Positions 9,502-20,248 of a stretch of DNA of 64,000 bases are shown here, piece by piece. The stretch covers positions 124,001 through 188,000 of the forward strand of contig NZ_JNZP01000015.1 of NCBI RefSeq assembly GCF_000725545.1, given 5' to 3'. Position 1 is the stretch's first letter; every line of letters begins with the position of its first letter. The position numbers and the translations under genes are program-made. This DNA comes from Streptomyces exfoliatus. Its GTDB lineage: Bacteria > Actinomycetota > Actinomycetes > Streptomycetales > Streptomycetaceae. The notes below the pieces were generated by a model, which searched no databases, had not been told where the DNA came from, and saw only the letters and a program-made list of their open reading frames with translations.

Positions 9502-11982
9502 TTACGGCCTGCGGGCCGAGGTCACGCGGTACACGTCGTAGACGCCCTCCACGCCCCGTACGGCCTTCAGGACGTGGCCCAGGTGCTTCGGGTCGCCCAT
9601 CTCGAAGGTGAAGCGCGAGGTGGCCACCCGGTCTCGGGAGGTCTGGACGGCCGCGGAGAGGATGTTGACGTGCTGGTCCGAGAGGACCCGGGTGACGTCC
9701 GAGAGCAGCCGTGACCGGTCGAGCGCCTCGACCTGGATGGCGACCAGGAACACCGAGGACTGGGTCGGGGCCCACTCGACCTCCAGGATCCGCTCCGGCT
9801 CCCGGGAGAGCGACTCCACGTTGACGCAGTCGCTGCGGTGGACCGATACGCCGCTGCCGCGGGTGACGAAGCCGATGATCGGGTCGCCGGGCACGGGGGT
9901 GCAGCAGCGGGCCAGCTTCACCCAGACGTCCTCGACGCCCTTGACGACGACACCGGGGTCGGAGCTGGAGCGGCGCTTGGAGCGGCCGCGGGTGGGCGGC
10001 GCCGCCTCGTCGATGTCCTCGGTGGCGGCCTCCTCGCCGCCGAGCGCCTGGACCAGCTTCTGCACGATGGACTGGGCGGTGACATGGCCCTCGCCGATCG
10101 CCGCGTACAGCGAGGAGATGTCGCTGTAGCGCAGCTCGTGGGCGAGGGTGACGAGGGAGTCGCCGGTCAGGATCCGCTGGATCGGCAGGTTCTGCTTGCG
10201 CATGGCCCGCGCGATGGCGTCCTTGCCCTGCTCGATGGCCTCGTCCCGGCGTTCCTTGGAGAACCAGGCGCGGATCTTGTTGCGGGCGCGCGGTGACTTG
10301 ACGAAGCCGAGCCAGTCGCGGGAAGGCCCCGCGCCGGCGGCCTTGGAGGTGAAGACCTCGACCAGGTCGCCGTTGTCGAGGGTCGATTCGAGCGGTACGA
10401 GGCGCCCGTTGACCCGCGCTCCTATGGTGCGGTGGCCGACCTCGGTGTGCACCGCGTACGAGAAGTCGACGGGAGTGGCTCCGGCGGGCAGCGCGATGAC
10501 GTCGCCCTTGGGCGTGAAGACGAAGACCTCGTTGCGGGAGAGGTCGAAGCGCAGGGACTCCAGGAACTCGCCGGGGTCCTCGGTCTCCTTCTGCCAGTCG
10601 AGGAGCTGACGCAGCCACGCCATGTCGTTGAGGTGGTCGTCCTTGCCGGTCTTCCTCGGCACGTCGGTGCGCACCTTGGAGGCGCCGGCGGAAGGGTCCT
10701 GCTTGTACTTCCAGTGGGCGGCGATGCCGTACTCGGCGCGCCGGTGCATGTCGAAGGTGCGGATCTGCAGCTCGACGGGCTTGCCGTTGGGTCCGATGAC
10801 CGTCGTGTGCAGCGACTGGTACATGTTGAACTTCGGCATCGCGATGTAGTCCTTGAACCGGCCGGGGACCGGGTTCCATCGCGCGTGGACGGTGCCGAGG
10901 GCCGCGTAGCAGTCCCTCACCGTGTCGACGAGGACACGGATGCCCACCAGGTCGTAGATCTCCGCGAAGTCACGGCCGCGGACGATCATCTTCTGGTAGA
11001 CGCTGTAGTAGTGCTTGGGGCGCCCGGTGACGGTGGCCTTGATACGGGCGGCGCGCAGGTCCGTCTGGACCTCGTCGGTCACTATCGCGAGGTACTCGTC
11101 CCGCTTGGGGGCGCGCTCCGCGACGAGCCGGACGATCTCGTCGTACATCTTGGGGTAGAGGATCGCGAAGGCGAGGTCCTCCAGCTCCCACTTGATGGTG
11201 TTCATGCCCAGCCGGTGCGCCAGCGGGGCGTAGATCTCCAGGGTCTCGCGGGCCTTCTTCTCCTGCTTCTCCCGCTTGAGATAGCGCATCGTGCGCATGT
11301 TGTGCAGGCGGTCGGCGAGCTTGATGACCAGGACGCGCGGGTCCTTGGCCATGGCGACGACCATCTTGCGGACGGTCTCCGCCTGGGCGGCCTCGCCGAA
11401 CTTGACCTTGTCGAGCTTGGTGACGCCGTCGACGAGGAGCGCGACCTGGTCGCCGAAGTCCCGGCGCAGGGTGTCGAGGCCGTACTCGGTGTCCTCGACG
11501 GTGTCGTGCAGGAGCCCGGCCATCAGGGTCGCCGGGTCCATGCCGAGCTCGGCGAGGATGGTGGTGACCGCGAGCGGGTGCGTGATGTACGGGTCGCCGC
11601 TCTTGCGCTTCTGGCCGCGGTGCCAGCGCTCGGCGACCTGGTAGGCCCGCTCGATCTGGCGGAGCGTGGCCGTCTCGATCTTGGGGTCGTTGGAGCGGAC
11701 GATCCGCAGCAGCGGTTCGAGGACCGGGTTGTACGGGGAGGAACGCTGGACGCCCAGCCGGGCGAGACGGGCGCGCACGCGGTTGGACGAGCCGCCGGAG
11801 CGGCCGGGCGTGGCCGGGGCGGGCCGCGCGGGGGCCGGGGCCTCGGGCGCGGGCGACGCGGACGCGGCAGGCGCGGGCCCGGTCTCCGCGGGCTTGTTCT
11901 CGGGCGTGCCGGTCCCCTGCGCGGCCTTGTCGGCCTTCGGGTCGGGCTGCGCGGCGGAGAGTGGCTGGGCCTCGTCTGGCAA
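9502..11982 (-). CDS. relA: Bifunctional (p)ppGpp synthetase/hydrolase (RSH family)
   Basis: Makes and degrades the stringent-response alarmones. Domain order: a Pro/Ala-rich disordered N-terminus (about 1-90), HD hydrolase domain with HDTVEDT, synthetase domain with [10 protein letters not shown] and [14 protein letters not shown] domain ([20 protein letters not shown]), a conserved cysteine region ([15 protein letters not shown]) and a C-terminal ACT domain. RFKD, rather than the ExDD of synthetase-only RelA, marks the bifunctional class. I chose the TTG at 11982 (LPDEAQPL, 826 residues) because GAGGAG precedes it at good spacing; an ATG at 12033 gives a 17-residue extension without such a site. 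It follows apt, as in other streptomycetes. Confidence 0.95.
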   Translation of the reverse strand: MPDEAQPLSAAQPDPKADKAAQGTGTPENKPAETGPAPAASASPAPEAPAPARPAPATPGRSGGSSNRVRARLARLGVQRSSPYNPVLEPLLRIVRSNDPKIETATLRQIERAYQVAERWHRGQKRKSGDPYITHPLAVTTILAELGMDPATLMAGLLHDTVEDTEYGLDTLRRDFGDQVALLVDGVTKLDKVKFGEAAQAETVRKMVVAMAKDPRVLVIKLADRLHNMRTMRYLKREKQEKKARETLEIYAPLAHRLGMNTIKWELEDLAFAILYPKMYDEIVRLVAERAPKRDEYLAIVTDEVQTDLRAARIKATVTGRPKHYYSVYQKMIVRGRDFAEIYDLVGIRVLVDTVRDCYAALGTVHARWNPVPGRFKDYIAMPKFNMYQSLHTTVIGPNGKPVELQIRTFDMHRRAEYGIAAHWKYKQDPSAGASKVRTDVPRKTGKDDHLNDMAWLRQLLDWQKETEDPGEFLESLRFDLSRNEVFVFTPKGDVIALPAGATPVDFSYAVHTEVGHRTIGARVNGRLVPLESTLDNGDLVEVFTSKAAGAGPSRDWLGFVKSPRARNKIRAWFSKERRDEAIEQGKDAIARAMRKQNLPIQRILTGDSLVTLAHELRYSDISSLYAAIGEGHVTAQSIVQKLVQALGGEEAATEDIDEAAPPTRGRSKRRSSSDPGVVVKGVEDVWVKLARCCTPVPGDPIIGFVTRGSGVSVHRSDCVNVESLSREPERILEVEWAPTQSSVFLVAIQVEALDRSRLLSDVTRVLSDQHVNILSAAVQTSRDRVATSRFTFEMGDPKHLGHVLKAVRGVEGVYDVYRVTSARRP

Positions 11983-12139
11983 GAGCGCTCCTCGTGCGGT
12001 GCCGGGTCCCCCGGTCAGGCCCGGAAAGCCCATGGTATCGAGCCGGGGGTCGCGATGCGCACGCGGCCGGTGGGCGGACGACCCCGCACGTGCGGGCCCT
12101 CGTCCCGGGCCCCGGACGGGGACACCCGGGAAAACGGCG

Positions 12140-12169
12140 GGGGCGCCCCGGGGATTCCCGGGGCGCCCC
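12140..12169 (-). terminator. Terminator after apt
   Basis: A perfect 13-bp stem, GGGGCGCCCCGGG with CCCGGGGCGCCCC, and a GATT loop, 16 bases past the apt stop. It separates the secD-secF-apt transcript from rel. Confidence 0.8.
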
Positions 12170-12184
12170 TTCCGTGCGAGGTGA

Positions 12185-12736
12185 TCAGACCTGGATCAGC
12201 GCCGTGAGCGGAGCGCCGTTCAGGGTCGGCTCCAGACGGGCACGGCCCGGGAGGAAGCCGAGTTCCATCAGGACGGCCACGCCCGCGACCTCGGCGCCCG
12301 CGCGCCGGATGAGCTCGATGGAGGCCTCGGCCGTGCCGCCGGTGGCGAGGACGTCGTCGATGACCATGACGCGGTCGCCCGCCTGCAGGTCCTCGGCGTG
12401 CACCTCGATCTCGGCGGTGCCGTACTCCAGCTCGTACGCCTGGCGGAGCGTCGCCCCGGGAAGCTTGCCGGCCTTGCGGACCGGGATGAAGCCCAGGCCC
12501 GCGCGGACGGCCACCGGGGCGGCCAGGATGAAGCCGCGCGCCTCGAGGCCGACGATCTTCGTCGCGCCGTGCGCGGAGCACAGCGCGGCGAGGGCGTCGG
12601 TGAGCGCCGTGAACGCCTCCGGGTCCGCGAGCAGCGGCGTGATGTCCTTGAACAGCACGCCCGGCTTCGGATAGTCGGGTACGTCGCGGATGCGGCTCAG
12701 CAGGAGTGCGGTGACGTCCTGGACCTCGGCGGTCAT
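12185..12736 (-). CDS. apt: Adenine phosphoribosyltransferase
   Basis: Salvages adenine plus PRPP to AMP. The 183-residue type I phosphoribosyltransferase has the PRPP-binding motif [14 protein letters not shown] near residue 120, an N-terminal [19 protein letters not shown] typical of APRT, and the adenine-site region [12 protein letters not shown]. The ATG overlaps the secF stop by four bases (ATGA), so the two are translationally coupled. The sec-apt-rel order is conserved in actinobacteria and places purine salvage beside alarmone metabolism. Confidence 0.95.
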   Translation of the reverse strand: MTAEVQDVTALLLSRIRDVPDYPKPGVLFKDITPLLADPEAFTALTDALAALCSAHGATKIVGLEARGFILAAPVAVRAGLGFIPVRKAGKLPGATLRQAYELEYGTAEIEVHAEDLQAGDRVMVIDDVLATGGTAEASIELIRRAGAEVAGVAVLMELGFLPGRARLEPTLNGAPLTALIQV

Positions 12737-13815
12737 CCTCGGTGCTCCGGCGCGCGGCCGTGGCGGCCCGCCCGCGGGCCGATGACGGCGATCTCGCCCT
12801 CGTCGGCGTACGAGTTGTCCGTCCCGTCCGGCGACTCGCCCTGGGCGGCGGCACTGGCCCGCTTGGCGAGGATGCGCTTCTTGAGGGCCTTGATCGCCGG
12901 CTCGCGCTCCTTGAGGTCGGCGACGAGCGGGGTGGCGATGAAGATCGAGGAGTACGCACCGGCGGCGAGACCGACGAACAGCGACAGCGAGATGTCGTTG
13001 AGCATTCCGGCGCCGAGGACACCGCCACCGATGAACAGCAGGCCGGCGACCGGCAGCAGCGCGACGACGGTGGTGTTGATCGAACGGACCAGGGTGCCGT
13101 TGATCGAGCGGTTCGCCAGCTCGCTGTACGTGAAGCGGGTCTGCTTCGTGATGTCCTTCGTCTGTTCCTTGAGGGAGTCGAAGACGACGACCGTGTCGTA
13201 CAGCGAATATCCGAGAATGGTCAGCAGACCGATCACCGTACCGACCGTGACCTCGAAGCCGACCAGCGAGTAGATGCCCACCGTGATCGTGAGGTCATGG
13301 ATGAGGGCGATGAGCGCCGCGACCGCCATTCTCCACTCGAAGGCGATGGCCAGGTAGATCACCACGAGGATCATGAAGACCCCCAGGCCCGTCCAGGCCT
13401 TGTTGGCGATCTGCTCGCCCCAGCTCGGGCCGACGAGCTCCGCCGCGATCTTGTCCTCGGGGACGTTGAGGTCCTTGGCCAGCTCCGAGCGGACCTGGTC
13501 GGACTGCGCGGTGTCGAGGCCGCCGACCTGGATGCGCAGGGAGCCGTTGCCGAGCTGCTGGACGATCGCGTCGTGGCCGGAGGCCTCTTCCGCGTACTCC
13601 TGGGCCTGGCTGACGGAGACTTCCGACTTCGGGGTGGTGAAGACGGCGCCGCCCTGGAACTCGATGCCCATGTTGAGGCCGCGGACGGCCAGGGCGACGA
13701 TGGCGGTGATGGTGATCAGGATGGACAGGCCATACCAGATCTTGCGGTTGCCGATGAAGTCGTAACCGACCTCACCGCGGTGGAGCCGGGCGCCGAGATC
13801 GCCGAGCTTCGACAT
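12733..13815 (-). CDS. secF: Protein translocase subunit SecF
   Basis: Works with SecD as the proton-driven RND-type motor that completes Sec-dependent export. The 360 residues contain a first transmembrane helix near 28-48, an extracellular domain (IEFQGGAVFTTP motif), then five clustered membrane helices with the SecF signature IGLLTILGYSLYDTVVVFDSLKE. The ATG at 13815 begins MSKLGDLGARLHRG after AAGGAGG; an upstream in-frame ATG inside secD is rejected. The gene starts one base after secD ends and overlaps apt. Confidence 0.95.
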   Translation of the reverse strand: MSKLGDLGARLHRGEVGYDFIGNRKIWYGLSILITITAIVALAVRGLNMGIEFQGGAVFTTPKSEVSVSQAQEYAEEASGHDAIVQQLGNGSLRIQVGGLDTAQSDQVRSELAKDLNVPEDKIAAELVGPSWGEQIANKAWTGLGVFMILVVIYLAIAFEWRMAVAALIALIHDLTITVGIYSLVGFEVTVGTVIGLLTILGYSLYDTVVVFDSLKEQTKDITKQTRFTYSELANRSINGTLVRSINTTVVALLPVAGLLFIGGGVLGAGMLNDISLSLFVGLAAGAYSSIFIATPLVADLKEREPAIKALKKRILAKRASAAAQGESPDGTDNSYADEGEIAVIGPRAGRHGRAPEHRG

Positions 13816-13816
13816 C

Positions 13817-15586
13817 TCACGCCTCCTTCGGGTCGGCAGCGGCAGGGGCAGTGGCACGGCGGGCGCGGCGCAGCGGCGGCTTGGCGCCGAGACGCTTCGG
13901 GTCGAGACCCGACCACGGGTGACCGTTGCCGAAGAACTTGGTCTTCGCGAGCATCGTCATGACCGGCTTGGTGAAGAGGAACACCACCACGACGTCGAGC
14001 AGGGTGGTCAGGCCGAGCGTGAACGCGAAGCCCTGGACCTTGCCGACGGTGACGAGGAACAGCACGGCCGCGGCCAGGAACGACACGAAGTCGGAGACCA
14101 GGATGGTGCGGCGGGCGCGCGGCCAGGCGCGCTCGACGGCCGGGCGGAGCGTACGGCCCTCGCGCAGCTCGTCTCGGATGCGCTCGAAGTAGACGATGAA
14201 CGAGTCCGCGGTGATACCGATGGCGACGATGGCGCCGCAGACGGCCGGCAGGTTCAGCGCGAAGCCGATGGCCGGGCCGAGCAGGGCCATGATCACGTAG
14301 GTGAGGAGCGCGGAGACGCCGAGGCTGAGGATGGCGACCAGCGACAGGCCCCGGTAGTACGCGACCAGGTAGACGATGACCAGTCCGAGACCGATGGCGC
14401 CGGCGATGAGGCCGGCCTCCAGCTGGTCACCGCCGAGGGCGGCGGTCACGGTGTCGACGCTCTGTGTCTCGAACGTCAGGGGCAGGGCACCGTAGGACAG
14501 GATGTTGCCGAGGTCCTGCGCCGACTGCTGGTTGAAGTTGCCGGAGATCTCCGCACTGGCGCTCAGCGTCGTGCGCACCGACGGAGCCGAGACGACCTCG
14601 CCGTCCAGGACGATCGCGAAGCGGTTCTGCGGGTCGGTCTGGGACGCCAGCTTGCTGGTGATCGCCTGGAACTTCTTCGAGCCCGCGTCCGTGAACTCCA
14701 TGTTCACGATCCACATGCCGCGCTGCGGGTCGAGGGCGCCCTTGGCGTCGTCGACGTCCTTGCCGTCCACCGCGGCCGGGCCGAGCAGGTACTTCGACCA
14801 GATGCCCGGGGCGTCCTCGCCACAGGCGACGGTGGGCTCGGTCGGCTTGACGCCCTGACCGGCGGCCGAGCGCTGCTTGGGGTCGAGGCAGTTCAGGGTG
14901 GCGAACTTCTGCTCCAGCGCCGCCTGGGCGGCGTCGGGCGTCGGGGTCGCCTGCGGGGTCCCGGTGGCCTTCGGCGTAGTGGACGACGAGGCGCTTCCGG
15001 TGGGCGTCGGGGTCGGGGCCTTGAGGGCCTCGGTGAGCGCACGGCCCTGCGTGGAGGCGGTGGCCGTCGGGGTCGCCGACTTCTCGCCCGCCGTCGCGCC
15101 GGAGGCGGAGGGGGACGGCTTCGGCGGGGCCGACGGGGAGCCGGAGGAGCTGGCGGTCGGCGCCGGCTGCGGCGCGGCGGCCGCCACGGCGAGAACGGGC
15201 CGGAAGTAGAGCTGGGCGGTGGTACCGACCTGCTCCCGGGCCTGCTTCTCGTTCGTCCCGCGAGGGATGTTGACGATGATGTTCTCGCGGCCCTGCGTCT
15301 GGACCTCGGCCTCGGAGACGCCGAGACCGTTGACACGGCGCTCGATGATGCCGACGGCGGTGTTCATGTTGGTCTCGTTGACCGCCGACTCCTGGCCAGG
15401 CTCAGCCTTGGCCTTGAGCGTGATCGACGTACCGCCGGCGAGGTCGATGCCCAGGCGCGGGGTGGTGTGCCCCGACCAGAACATGCCGCCGGTGAGCGCG
15501 ACCATGGCGATCAGGATGAGTGCCAGGGCGCGGCCCGGCCGGCTCTGTCCCCCCGCCGGCCTTCGGCCCTTCTTCGGTGCTGCCAC
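13817..15586 (-). CDS. secD: Protein translocase subunit SecD
   Basis: Partner of SecF. The 589-residue form begins VAAPKKGRRPAGGQ at a GTG preceded by GGGAG; a longer in-frame start at 15640 exists. After TM1 (about 21-41) comes the SecD signature RLGIDLAGGTSITLKAK and, further on, the P1 head region. Between residues of about 125 and 230 there is a long Pro/Ser/Thr/Ala insert (PSAPPKPSPSASGATAGE and PTPTPTGSASSSTTPKATG) that compact SecD proteins lack. The C-terminal five-helix bundle carries GAIVAIGITADSFIVYFERI. It lies in yajC-secD-secF order. Confidence 0.95.
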   Translation of the reverse strand: MAAPKKGRRPAGGQSRPGRALALILIAMVALTGGMFWSGHTTPRLGIDLAGGTSITLKAKAEPGQESAVNETNMNTAVGIIERRVNGLGVSEAEVQTQGRENIIVNIPRGTNEKQAREQVGTTAQLYFRPVLAVAAAAPQPAPTASSSGSPSAPPKPSPSASGATAGEKSATPTATASTQGRALTEALKAPTPTPTGSASSSTTPKATGTPQATPTPDAAQAALEQKFATLNCLDPKQRSAAGQGVKPTEPTVACGEDAPGIWSKYLLGPAAVDGKDVDDAKGALDPQRGMWIVNMEFTDAGSKKFQAITSKLASQTDPQNRFAIVLDGEVVSAPSVRTTLSASAEISGNFNQQSAQDLGNILSYGALPLTFETQSVDTVTAALGGDQLEAGLIAGAIGLGLVIVYLVAYYRGLSLVAILSLGVSALLTYVIMALLGPAIGFALNLPAVCGAIVAIGITADSFIVYFERIRDELREGRTLRPAVERAWPRARRTILVSDFVSFLAAAVLFLVTVGKVQGFAFTLGLTTLLDVVVVFLFTKPVMTMLAKTKFFGNGHPWSGLDPKRLGAKPPLRRARRATAPAAADPKEA

Positions 15587-15730
15587 CTGTCGTATCTCCC
15601 TGTCCAACCGTCTCGCGCCGGGTATGCGTGAGACGGCCACGAAGTGTGTGTGGGGACCTGCCCCCGCAGACGTGGAACCGTTCCGGGGACCGCGCGCGCC
15701 GGTGGGCGTGCGCGGTGCTCCCGGCCGCGA

Positions 15731-16219
15731 CTACTTCGCGTCGGTCTCGCCTTCGGCCTTGCCGTCCTTCTGGCCCTCGGTGGCGGCGTCGGCCGCGTCC
15801 TTCTTCGTCAGATCGGCCTTGGCGGCCGCGTCGTCCGTGTCGGCGGCCTTGGCGGTCTCCGTGCCCTCCGTGGCCTCGGCGGCCTCGGTCAGCGACGAGG
15901 CGTCGTCCGGGACGACGGCGTCGGAGTCCGACTCGTCGTCGCCGTGGACGATGCGGTTGTACTCGGAGTCCTCGAGGACCGCGCCGATGGCGTTCTTGGC
16001 GTAGACGGCGTGCACGCCGGGCGCGACTTCGAGGAGGACGGTCTCGTCACCGATCTCCTTGACGGTGGCGTACATCCCCCCGATCGTGCGTACGCCGGTG
16101 CCGGGCTGCATCTCGTTGCGCATCTGCGCCGCCGCCTGCTGCTTCTTCTTGGCAGAGCGGGTCATCAGGAACATGGCCCCGATGAGGACGATGAAGGGGA
16201 GGAGGGTCACGATGCTCAC
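15731..16219 (-). CDS. yajC: Preprotein translocase subunit YajC
   Basis: Small single-pass component associated with SecDF. The GTG at 16219 starts a 162-residue protein. A transmembrane helix covers residues 3-21, followed by the YajC core (KKKQQAAAQMRNEMQPGTGV, then TIGGMYATVKEIGDETVLLEV). The last 65 residues are an acidic Ala/Asp/Glu/Lys-rich tail, common in actinobacterial YajC. About 145 bases separate it from secD. Confidence 0.93.
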   Translation of the reverse strand: MSIVTLLPFIVLIGAMFLMTRSAKKKQQAAAQMRNEMQPGTGVRTIGGMYATVKEIGDETVLLEVAPGVHAVYAKNAIGAVLEDSEYNRIVHGDDESDSDAVVPDDASSLTEAAEATEGTETAKAADTDDAAAKADLTKKDAADAATEGQKDGKAEGETDAK

Positions 16220-16384
16220 GGGACGGGTTTCCTTCGCACGGTCGCGGAGAACCCGCGGCCTGATCTTCGGGGGTGGGCGCGCCGACCAGAAAGGGCGGCA
16301 TCGGCGGAGTCTAGGCGAGTCCGCATCGATGGAACAACGTCCAGCATCGCACCCCGGTTCCTGTCCGGGCGAGTGTCGACACCG

Positions 16385-17473
16385 TCACGCCCCGAAGAGC
16401 CCCTGTTGTCCGCTTCCTCTCCCGCCCGGGCCCGCTGCCTGCGGCGGAGCCAGTCCGAGGTGGGTCCAGGCCGCCGGAGTGGCGACCCGGCCACGGGGTG
16501 TGCGGGCCAGCAGACCTTCGCGTACGAGGAAGGGTTCGGCGACCTCCTCGACGGTCTCCCGCTCCTCCCCCACCGCGACCGCGAGGGTGGACAGACCGAC
16601 CGGTCCGCCGCCGAAGAGCTTGAGCAGGGCCTCCAGGACGGCGCGGTCGAGCCGGTCGAGGCCGCGGCCGTCGACCTCGTACACCCTGAGGGCCGCCTCG
16701 GAGATCTCGCGGGTGATCACTCCGTCGGCCCTGACCTGCGCGTAGTCGCGGACGCGACGCAGCAGACGGTTGGCGATGCGGGGGGTGCCCCGGGAGCGGC
16801 CGGCGATCTCGGCGGCGCCGGCCGCGTCGATCTCGACGTCGAGGAGTCCTGCGGAGCGGTGGATCACCCGCTGGAGCTCGGCCGGGTCGTAGAACTCCAT
16901 GTGGCCGGTGAAGCCGAAGCGGTCGCGCAGCGGCGGCGGCAGGAGTCCGGCGCGGGTGGTGGCGCCGACCAGGGTGAAGGGCGGGAGTTCGAGCGGGATG
17001 GCGGTGGCGCCGGGGCCCTTGCCGACGATGACGTCGACGCGGAAGTCCTCCATCGCCATGTAGAGCATCTCCTCGGCGGGCCGGGACATGCGGTGGATCT
17101 CGTCGAGGAAGAGGATCTCGCCCTCCTGGAGGGAGGAGAGGATCGCGGCGAGGTCTCCCGCGTGCTGGATGGCGGGGCCCGAGGTGATGCGGATCGGGGC
17201 GTTCATCTCGGCCGCGATGATCATCGACAGGGTGGTCTTGCCGAGGCCGGGGGCGCCGGAGAGCAGGACGTGGTCGGCGGTGGCGCCGCGCTGGCGGGCG
17301 GCCTTGAGGACCAGGTCGAGCTGCTGGCGGACCTTCTCCTGGCCGACGAACTCGCTGAGGTCCTTGGGGCGCAGGGCCGCCTCGACGGCCTGGTCGTCGC
17401 CCTCGGCGGCGGCGCCGACGATGCGCGCCTCGGCGTCCGCGGCCTCGGCGGTGGTGTCGTCGTCCCAGTTCAC
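16385..17473 (-). CDS. ruvB: Holliday junction branch migration helicase RuvB
   Basis: Hexameric AAA+ motor that drives branch migration with RuvA. 362 residues: Walker [10 protein letters not shown] near 70, Walker [11 protein letters not shown] near 120, sensor 1 [10 protein letters not shown], arginine finger region RDRFGF and the C-terminal winged helix ([17 protein letters not shown]). The GTG start at 17473 ([12 protein letters not shown]) follows GAGAAGG. RuvB ends in a Gly-rich tail finishing QQGLFGA. Same operon as ruvC and ruvA. Confidence 0.96.
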   Translation of the reverse strand: MNWDDDTTAEAADAEARIVGAAAEGDDQAVEAALRPKDLSEFVGQEKVRQQLDLVLKAARQRGATADHVLLSGAPGLGKTTLSMIIAAEMNAPIRITSGPAIQHAGDLAAILSSLQEGEILFLDEIHRMSRPAEEMLYMAMEDFRVDVIVGKGPGATAIPLELPPFTLVGATTRAGLLPPPLRDRFGFTGHMEFYDPAELQRVIHRSAGLLDVEIDAAGAAEIAGRSRGTPRIANRLLRRVRDYAQVRADGVITREISEAALRVYEVDGRGLDRLDRAVLEALLKLFGGGPVGLSTLAVAVGEERETVEEVAEPFLVREGLLARTPRGRVATPAAWTHLGLAPPQAAGPGGRGSGQQGLFGA

Positions 17474-17511
17474 GGTGGATGCCTTCTCGTTCGTACGGGG
17501 TGGGCCGCGGG

Positions 17512-18144
17512 TCAGCGGGCGCGGTTGAGGGTCTGCAGGGCGGCGCGGAGCAGCTGCGGTACGGGGGCGGCGCCGGTCTCCGCGATGGCGGCCTCGGCCT
17601 GCGGTGCGACGGCGCCCACGGCCTCCTCGGCCTCGCGGCTCTGGTAGCCGAGGCCGATCAGGGCGGCGGTCAGCTGCTCGGTCCACGGCGCGGGTCCGGG
17701 GGCCGCGGCGCGCTGGGCACCGACGAGGCCGCTGCTGCCGAGCGGGCTGCCGAGCTTGTCCTTCAGTTCGAGGAGGAGTTTCTGGGCACCCTTCTTGCCG
17801 ATGCCGGGCACCGCGGTGAGGGCCTTCTCGTCCCCGGTGGACACGGCGAGGCGCAGGGCGTCGGGGCTGTGCACCCCGAGCATGGCCTGCGCGAGGCGGG
17901 GGCCGACGCCGCTCGCGGTCTGGAGGAGCTCGAAGACCTGGCGCTCGTCGTCGTCGGCGAAGCCGTACAGGGTGAGGGAGTCCTCACGGACGACGAGGGA
18001 GGTGGCGAGCCGGGCGTCCTGCCCGATCCGGAGTCCCGCGAGCGTTGCCGGGGTGCACTGGACGGCCATGCCGACACCGCCGACCTCGATCACGGCCGTG
18101 GTGGGGGCGAGGGCGGCGACCGGGCCGCTGACGAAGGCGATCAT
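17512..18144 (-). CDS. ruvA: Holliday junction DNA-binding subunit RuvA
   Basis: Tetrameric protein that recognises four-way junctions and loads RuvB. The 210 residues contain the OB-fold N-domain ([20 protein letters not shown]), two helix-hairpin-helix motifs ([17 protein letters not shown] and [20 protein letters not shown]), a flexible acidic linker and the RuvB-binding C-terminal three-helix domain. The ATG overlaps the ruvC stop by four bases, so translation is coupled. Confidence 0.96.
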   Translation of the reverse strand: MIAFVSGPVAALAPTTAVIEVGGVGMAVQCTPATLAGLRIGQDARLATSLVVREDSLTLYGFADDDERQVFELLQTASGVGPRLAQAMLGVHSPDALRLAVSTGDEKALTAVPGIGKKGAQKLLLELKDKLGSPLGSSGLVGAQRAAAPGPAPWTEQLTAALIGLGYQSREAEEAVGAVAPQAEAAIAETGAAPVPQLLRAALQTLNRAR

Positions 18145-18704
18145 CGGGTTCGGCCTTTCACTGCGGACGTCTGCTGGGCGACCGCCTGCTGGAGACGGTT
18201 CTGCGCGACGGCCTGCTGGAGACGGTTCTGGGCGGGGGCGCGCCAGATGTGACAGATGGCGAGGGCGAGGGCGTCGGCGGCGTCGGCCGGCTTGGGCGGG
18301 GCGGCGAGCCGGAGCAGCCGGGTCACCATGGCGCCGACCTGCGCCTTGTCGGCGCGTCCACTGCCGGTGACGGCGGCCTTGACCTCGCTCGGGGTGTGCA
18401 GGGCGACGGGGATGCCGCGGCGCGAGGCGCAGAGCATGGCGACGGCGCTCGCCTGTGCCGTGCCCATCACCGTACGCACGTTGTGCTGGCTGAACACCCG
18501 CTCCACGGCGACGAGTTCGGGTGAGAAGCGGTCGAGCCACTCCTCGATGCCGCGCTCGATGCCGACCAGGCGGACCCCGATGTCGTCGTCCGCCGCGGTC
18601 CGCACCACGCCGACGCCGAGCATGGTCAGCGGTCGTCCGGCGACGCCCTCGACGACGCCGACACCGCACCGGGTCAGACCGGGGTCCACCCCGAGAACAC
18701 GCAC
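18141..18704 (-). CDS. ruvC: Holliday junction endonuclease RuvC
   Basis: Dimeric resolvase that cuts the junction. The GTG at 18704, behind GGAGG, begins [16 protein letters not shown], which carries the first catalytic Asp. The other acidic residues are in LVAVERVF and near [10 protein letters not shown] (187 residues). The C-terminus is unusual: a 9-residue segment, AQNRLQQAV, is present twice in tandem after the conserved fold, encoded by a 27-base repeat (18184-18237). It heads the ruvCAB operon. Confidence 0.95.
   Translation of the reverse strand: MRVLGVDPGLTRCGVGVVEGVAGRPLTMLGVGVVRTAADDDIGVRLVGIERGIEEWLDRFSPELVAVERVFSQHNVRTVMGTAQASAVAMLCASRRGIPVALHTPSEVKAAVTGSGRADKAQVGAMVTRLLRLAAPPKPADAADALALAICHIWRAPAQNRLQQAVAQNRLQQAVAQQTSAVKGRTR
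18184..18237 (-). repeat. 27-base tandem duplication within ruvC
   Basis: Two adjacent 27-base units, 18184-18210 and 18211-18237, differ only at the last few positions. They duplicate codons for a Gln-rich helix in the RuvC tail, in frame. Confidence 0.9.
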
Positions 18705-18781
18705 GCCGCCCCCTCCACCGATTCCATCGATCACCTGTTTGTGCAGGCTATCGGCTGCCACCGACAACGCCGCACGAACGA

Positions 18782-18819
18782 CAGCGGGCCGACGGGGGTG
18801 TGTCCCCGTCGGCCCGCTG
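18782..18819 (-). terminator. Terminator after yebC
   Basis: A perfect 16-bp stem with a 6-base GTGTGT loop (18782-18797 with 18804-18819), 15 bases past the yebC stop. It separates yebC from ruvCAB. Confidence 0.85.
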
Positions 18820-18833
18820 CGGAGCGGCCGCGA

Positions 18834-19586
18834 TCAGGCGTCGACCTTCTCCATGACCTCGTCGCTGACGTCGAAGTTGGCGAAGACGTTCTGCACGTCG
18901 TCGCTGTCCTCCAGCGCGTCGATCAGCTTGAACATCTTGCGCGCGCCCTCTTCGTCGAGCTCGACCTGCATGGTCGGGACGAAGCTGGACTCGGCGGAGT
19001 CGTAGTCGATACCGGCCTCCTGGAGGGCGGTACGGACCGCCACCAGGTCGGTGGCCTCGCTGATGATCTCGAACGACTCACCGAGGTCGTTGACCTCCTC
19101 GGCGCCCGCTTCGAGAACCGTCTCCAGGACGTCGTCCTCGGACAGCTCGCCCTTGGGGAGCACGACGACGCCCTTGCGGTTGAACAGGTACGAGACCGAG
19201 CCCGGGTCGGCCATGGAGCCGCCGTTGCGGGTCATGGCCACGCGCACGTCGGAGGCGGCGCGGTTGCGGTTGTCGGTGAGGCACTCGATGAGCACCGCGA
19301 CACCGTTCGGGCCGTAGCCCTCGTACATGATCGTGGCGTAGTCGGCGCCGCCGGCCTCGAGACCCGCCCCGCGCTTGAGCGCGGAGTCGATGTTCTTGTT
19401 CGGGACCGACTGCTTCTTCGCCTTCTGGACGGCGTCGAACAGCGTCGGGTTACCGTCCAGGTCGGCGCCGCCCGTACGGGCCGCGACCTCGATGTTCTTG
19501 ATCAGCTTCGCGAAGAGCTTGCCGCGCTTGGCGTCGATCACGGCCTTCTTGTGCTTCGTCGTAGCCCATTTAGAGTGGCCGGACAT
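18834..19586 (-). CDS. yebC: YebC/PmpR family regulatory protein
   Basis: Members act as transcriptional regulators in some bacteria and as factors relieving ribosome stalling at proline runs in others; which applies here is unknown. The 250-residue protein has the invariant N-terminus [20 protein letters not shown], the second motif [11 protein letters not shown], and [19 protein letters not shown]. Length is standard. It sits between pdxT and ruvC, as in most actinobacteria. Confidence 0.95.
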   Translation of the reverse strand: MSGHSKWATTKHKKAVIDAKRGKLFAKLIKNIEVAARTGGADLDGNPTLFDAVQKAKKQSVPNKNIDSALKRGAGLEAGGADYATIMYEGYGPNGVAVLIECLTDNRNRAASDVRVAMTRNGGSMADPGSVSYLFNRKGVVVLPKGELSEDDVLETVLEAGAEEVNDLGESFEIISEATDLVAVRTALQEAGIDYDSAESSFVPTMQVELDEEGARKMFKLIDALEDSDDVQNVFANFDVSDEVMEKVDA

Positions 19587-19648
19587 CTGCCTGTCTCCTT
19601 CGCGTAACCCATTACTGAACGAACCCCAGAGATCCTACCGGGATCGGA

Positions 19649-20242
19649 TCAGCGCGCGGCGCGCACCATGTCGACGAACAGGGCGTGGATGCGGTGGTCC
19701 CCGGTGAGTTCCGGGTGGAACGAGGTCGCGAGCGCCCGGCCCTGCCGTACGGCGACGACATGGCCCTCGTGCTCGGCGAGGATCTCGACCTCGGCGCCGA
19801 CGGACTCCACCCAGGGGGCCCGGATGAAGACGCCCTCGACGGGCCCGTCCTCGATGCCCGCCACGGTGACGCCGGCCTCGAAGGACTCGTTCTGCCGCCC
19901 GAAGGCGTTGCGGCGGACGATCATGTCGATGCCGCCGAAGGTCTCCTGGCCCGAACGCGGGTCGAGGATCTTCTCGGCGAGCATGATCAGACCGGCGCAG
20001 GTGCCGTAGACCGGCAGACCGGCCGCGATGCGCTCGCGGAGCGGCTCCGCCATGCCGAACAGGTCGGCCAGCTTGGAGATGGTGGTGGACTCACCACCGG
20101 GGATGACCAGGCCGTCGATCTCGGCGAGTTCCTCGGGGCGCCTCACCGGCCTGGCCACGGCGTCCGCCGCGGCCAGGGCGATCAGGTGCTCCCGTACGTC
20201 GCCCTGCAGGGCCAGGACACCAATCACGGGAGAGGGGTTCAT
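19649..20242 (-). CDS. pdxT: PLP synthase glutaminase subunit PdxT
   Basis: Hydrolyses glutamine and channels ammonia to PdxS for pyridoxal phosphate synthesis. The 197-residue class I glutamine amidotransferase has the oxyanion motif [11 protein letters not shown], nucleophile Cys in [11 protein letters not shown] and the His-Glu pair in [13 protein letters not shown], so the triad is complete. It starts six bases after pdxS ends. Confidence 0.96.
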   Translation of the reverse strand: MNPSPVIGVLALQGDVREHLIALAAADAVARPVRRPEELAEIDGLVIPGGESTTISKLADLFGMAEPLRERIAAGLPVYGTCAGLIMLAEKILDPRSGQETFGGIDMIVRRNAFGRQNESFEAGVTVAGIEDGPVEGVFIRAPWVESVGAEVEILAEHEGHVVAVRQGRALATSFHPELTGDHRIHALFVDMVRAAR

Positions 20243-20248
20243 CGGTGC

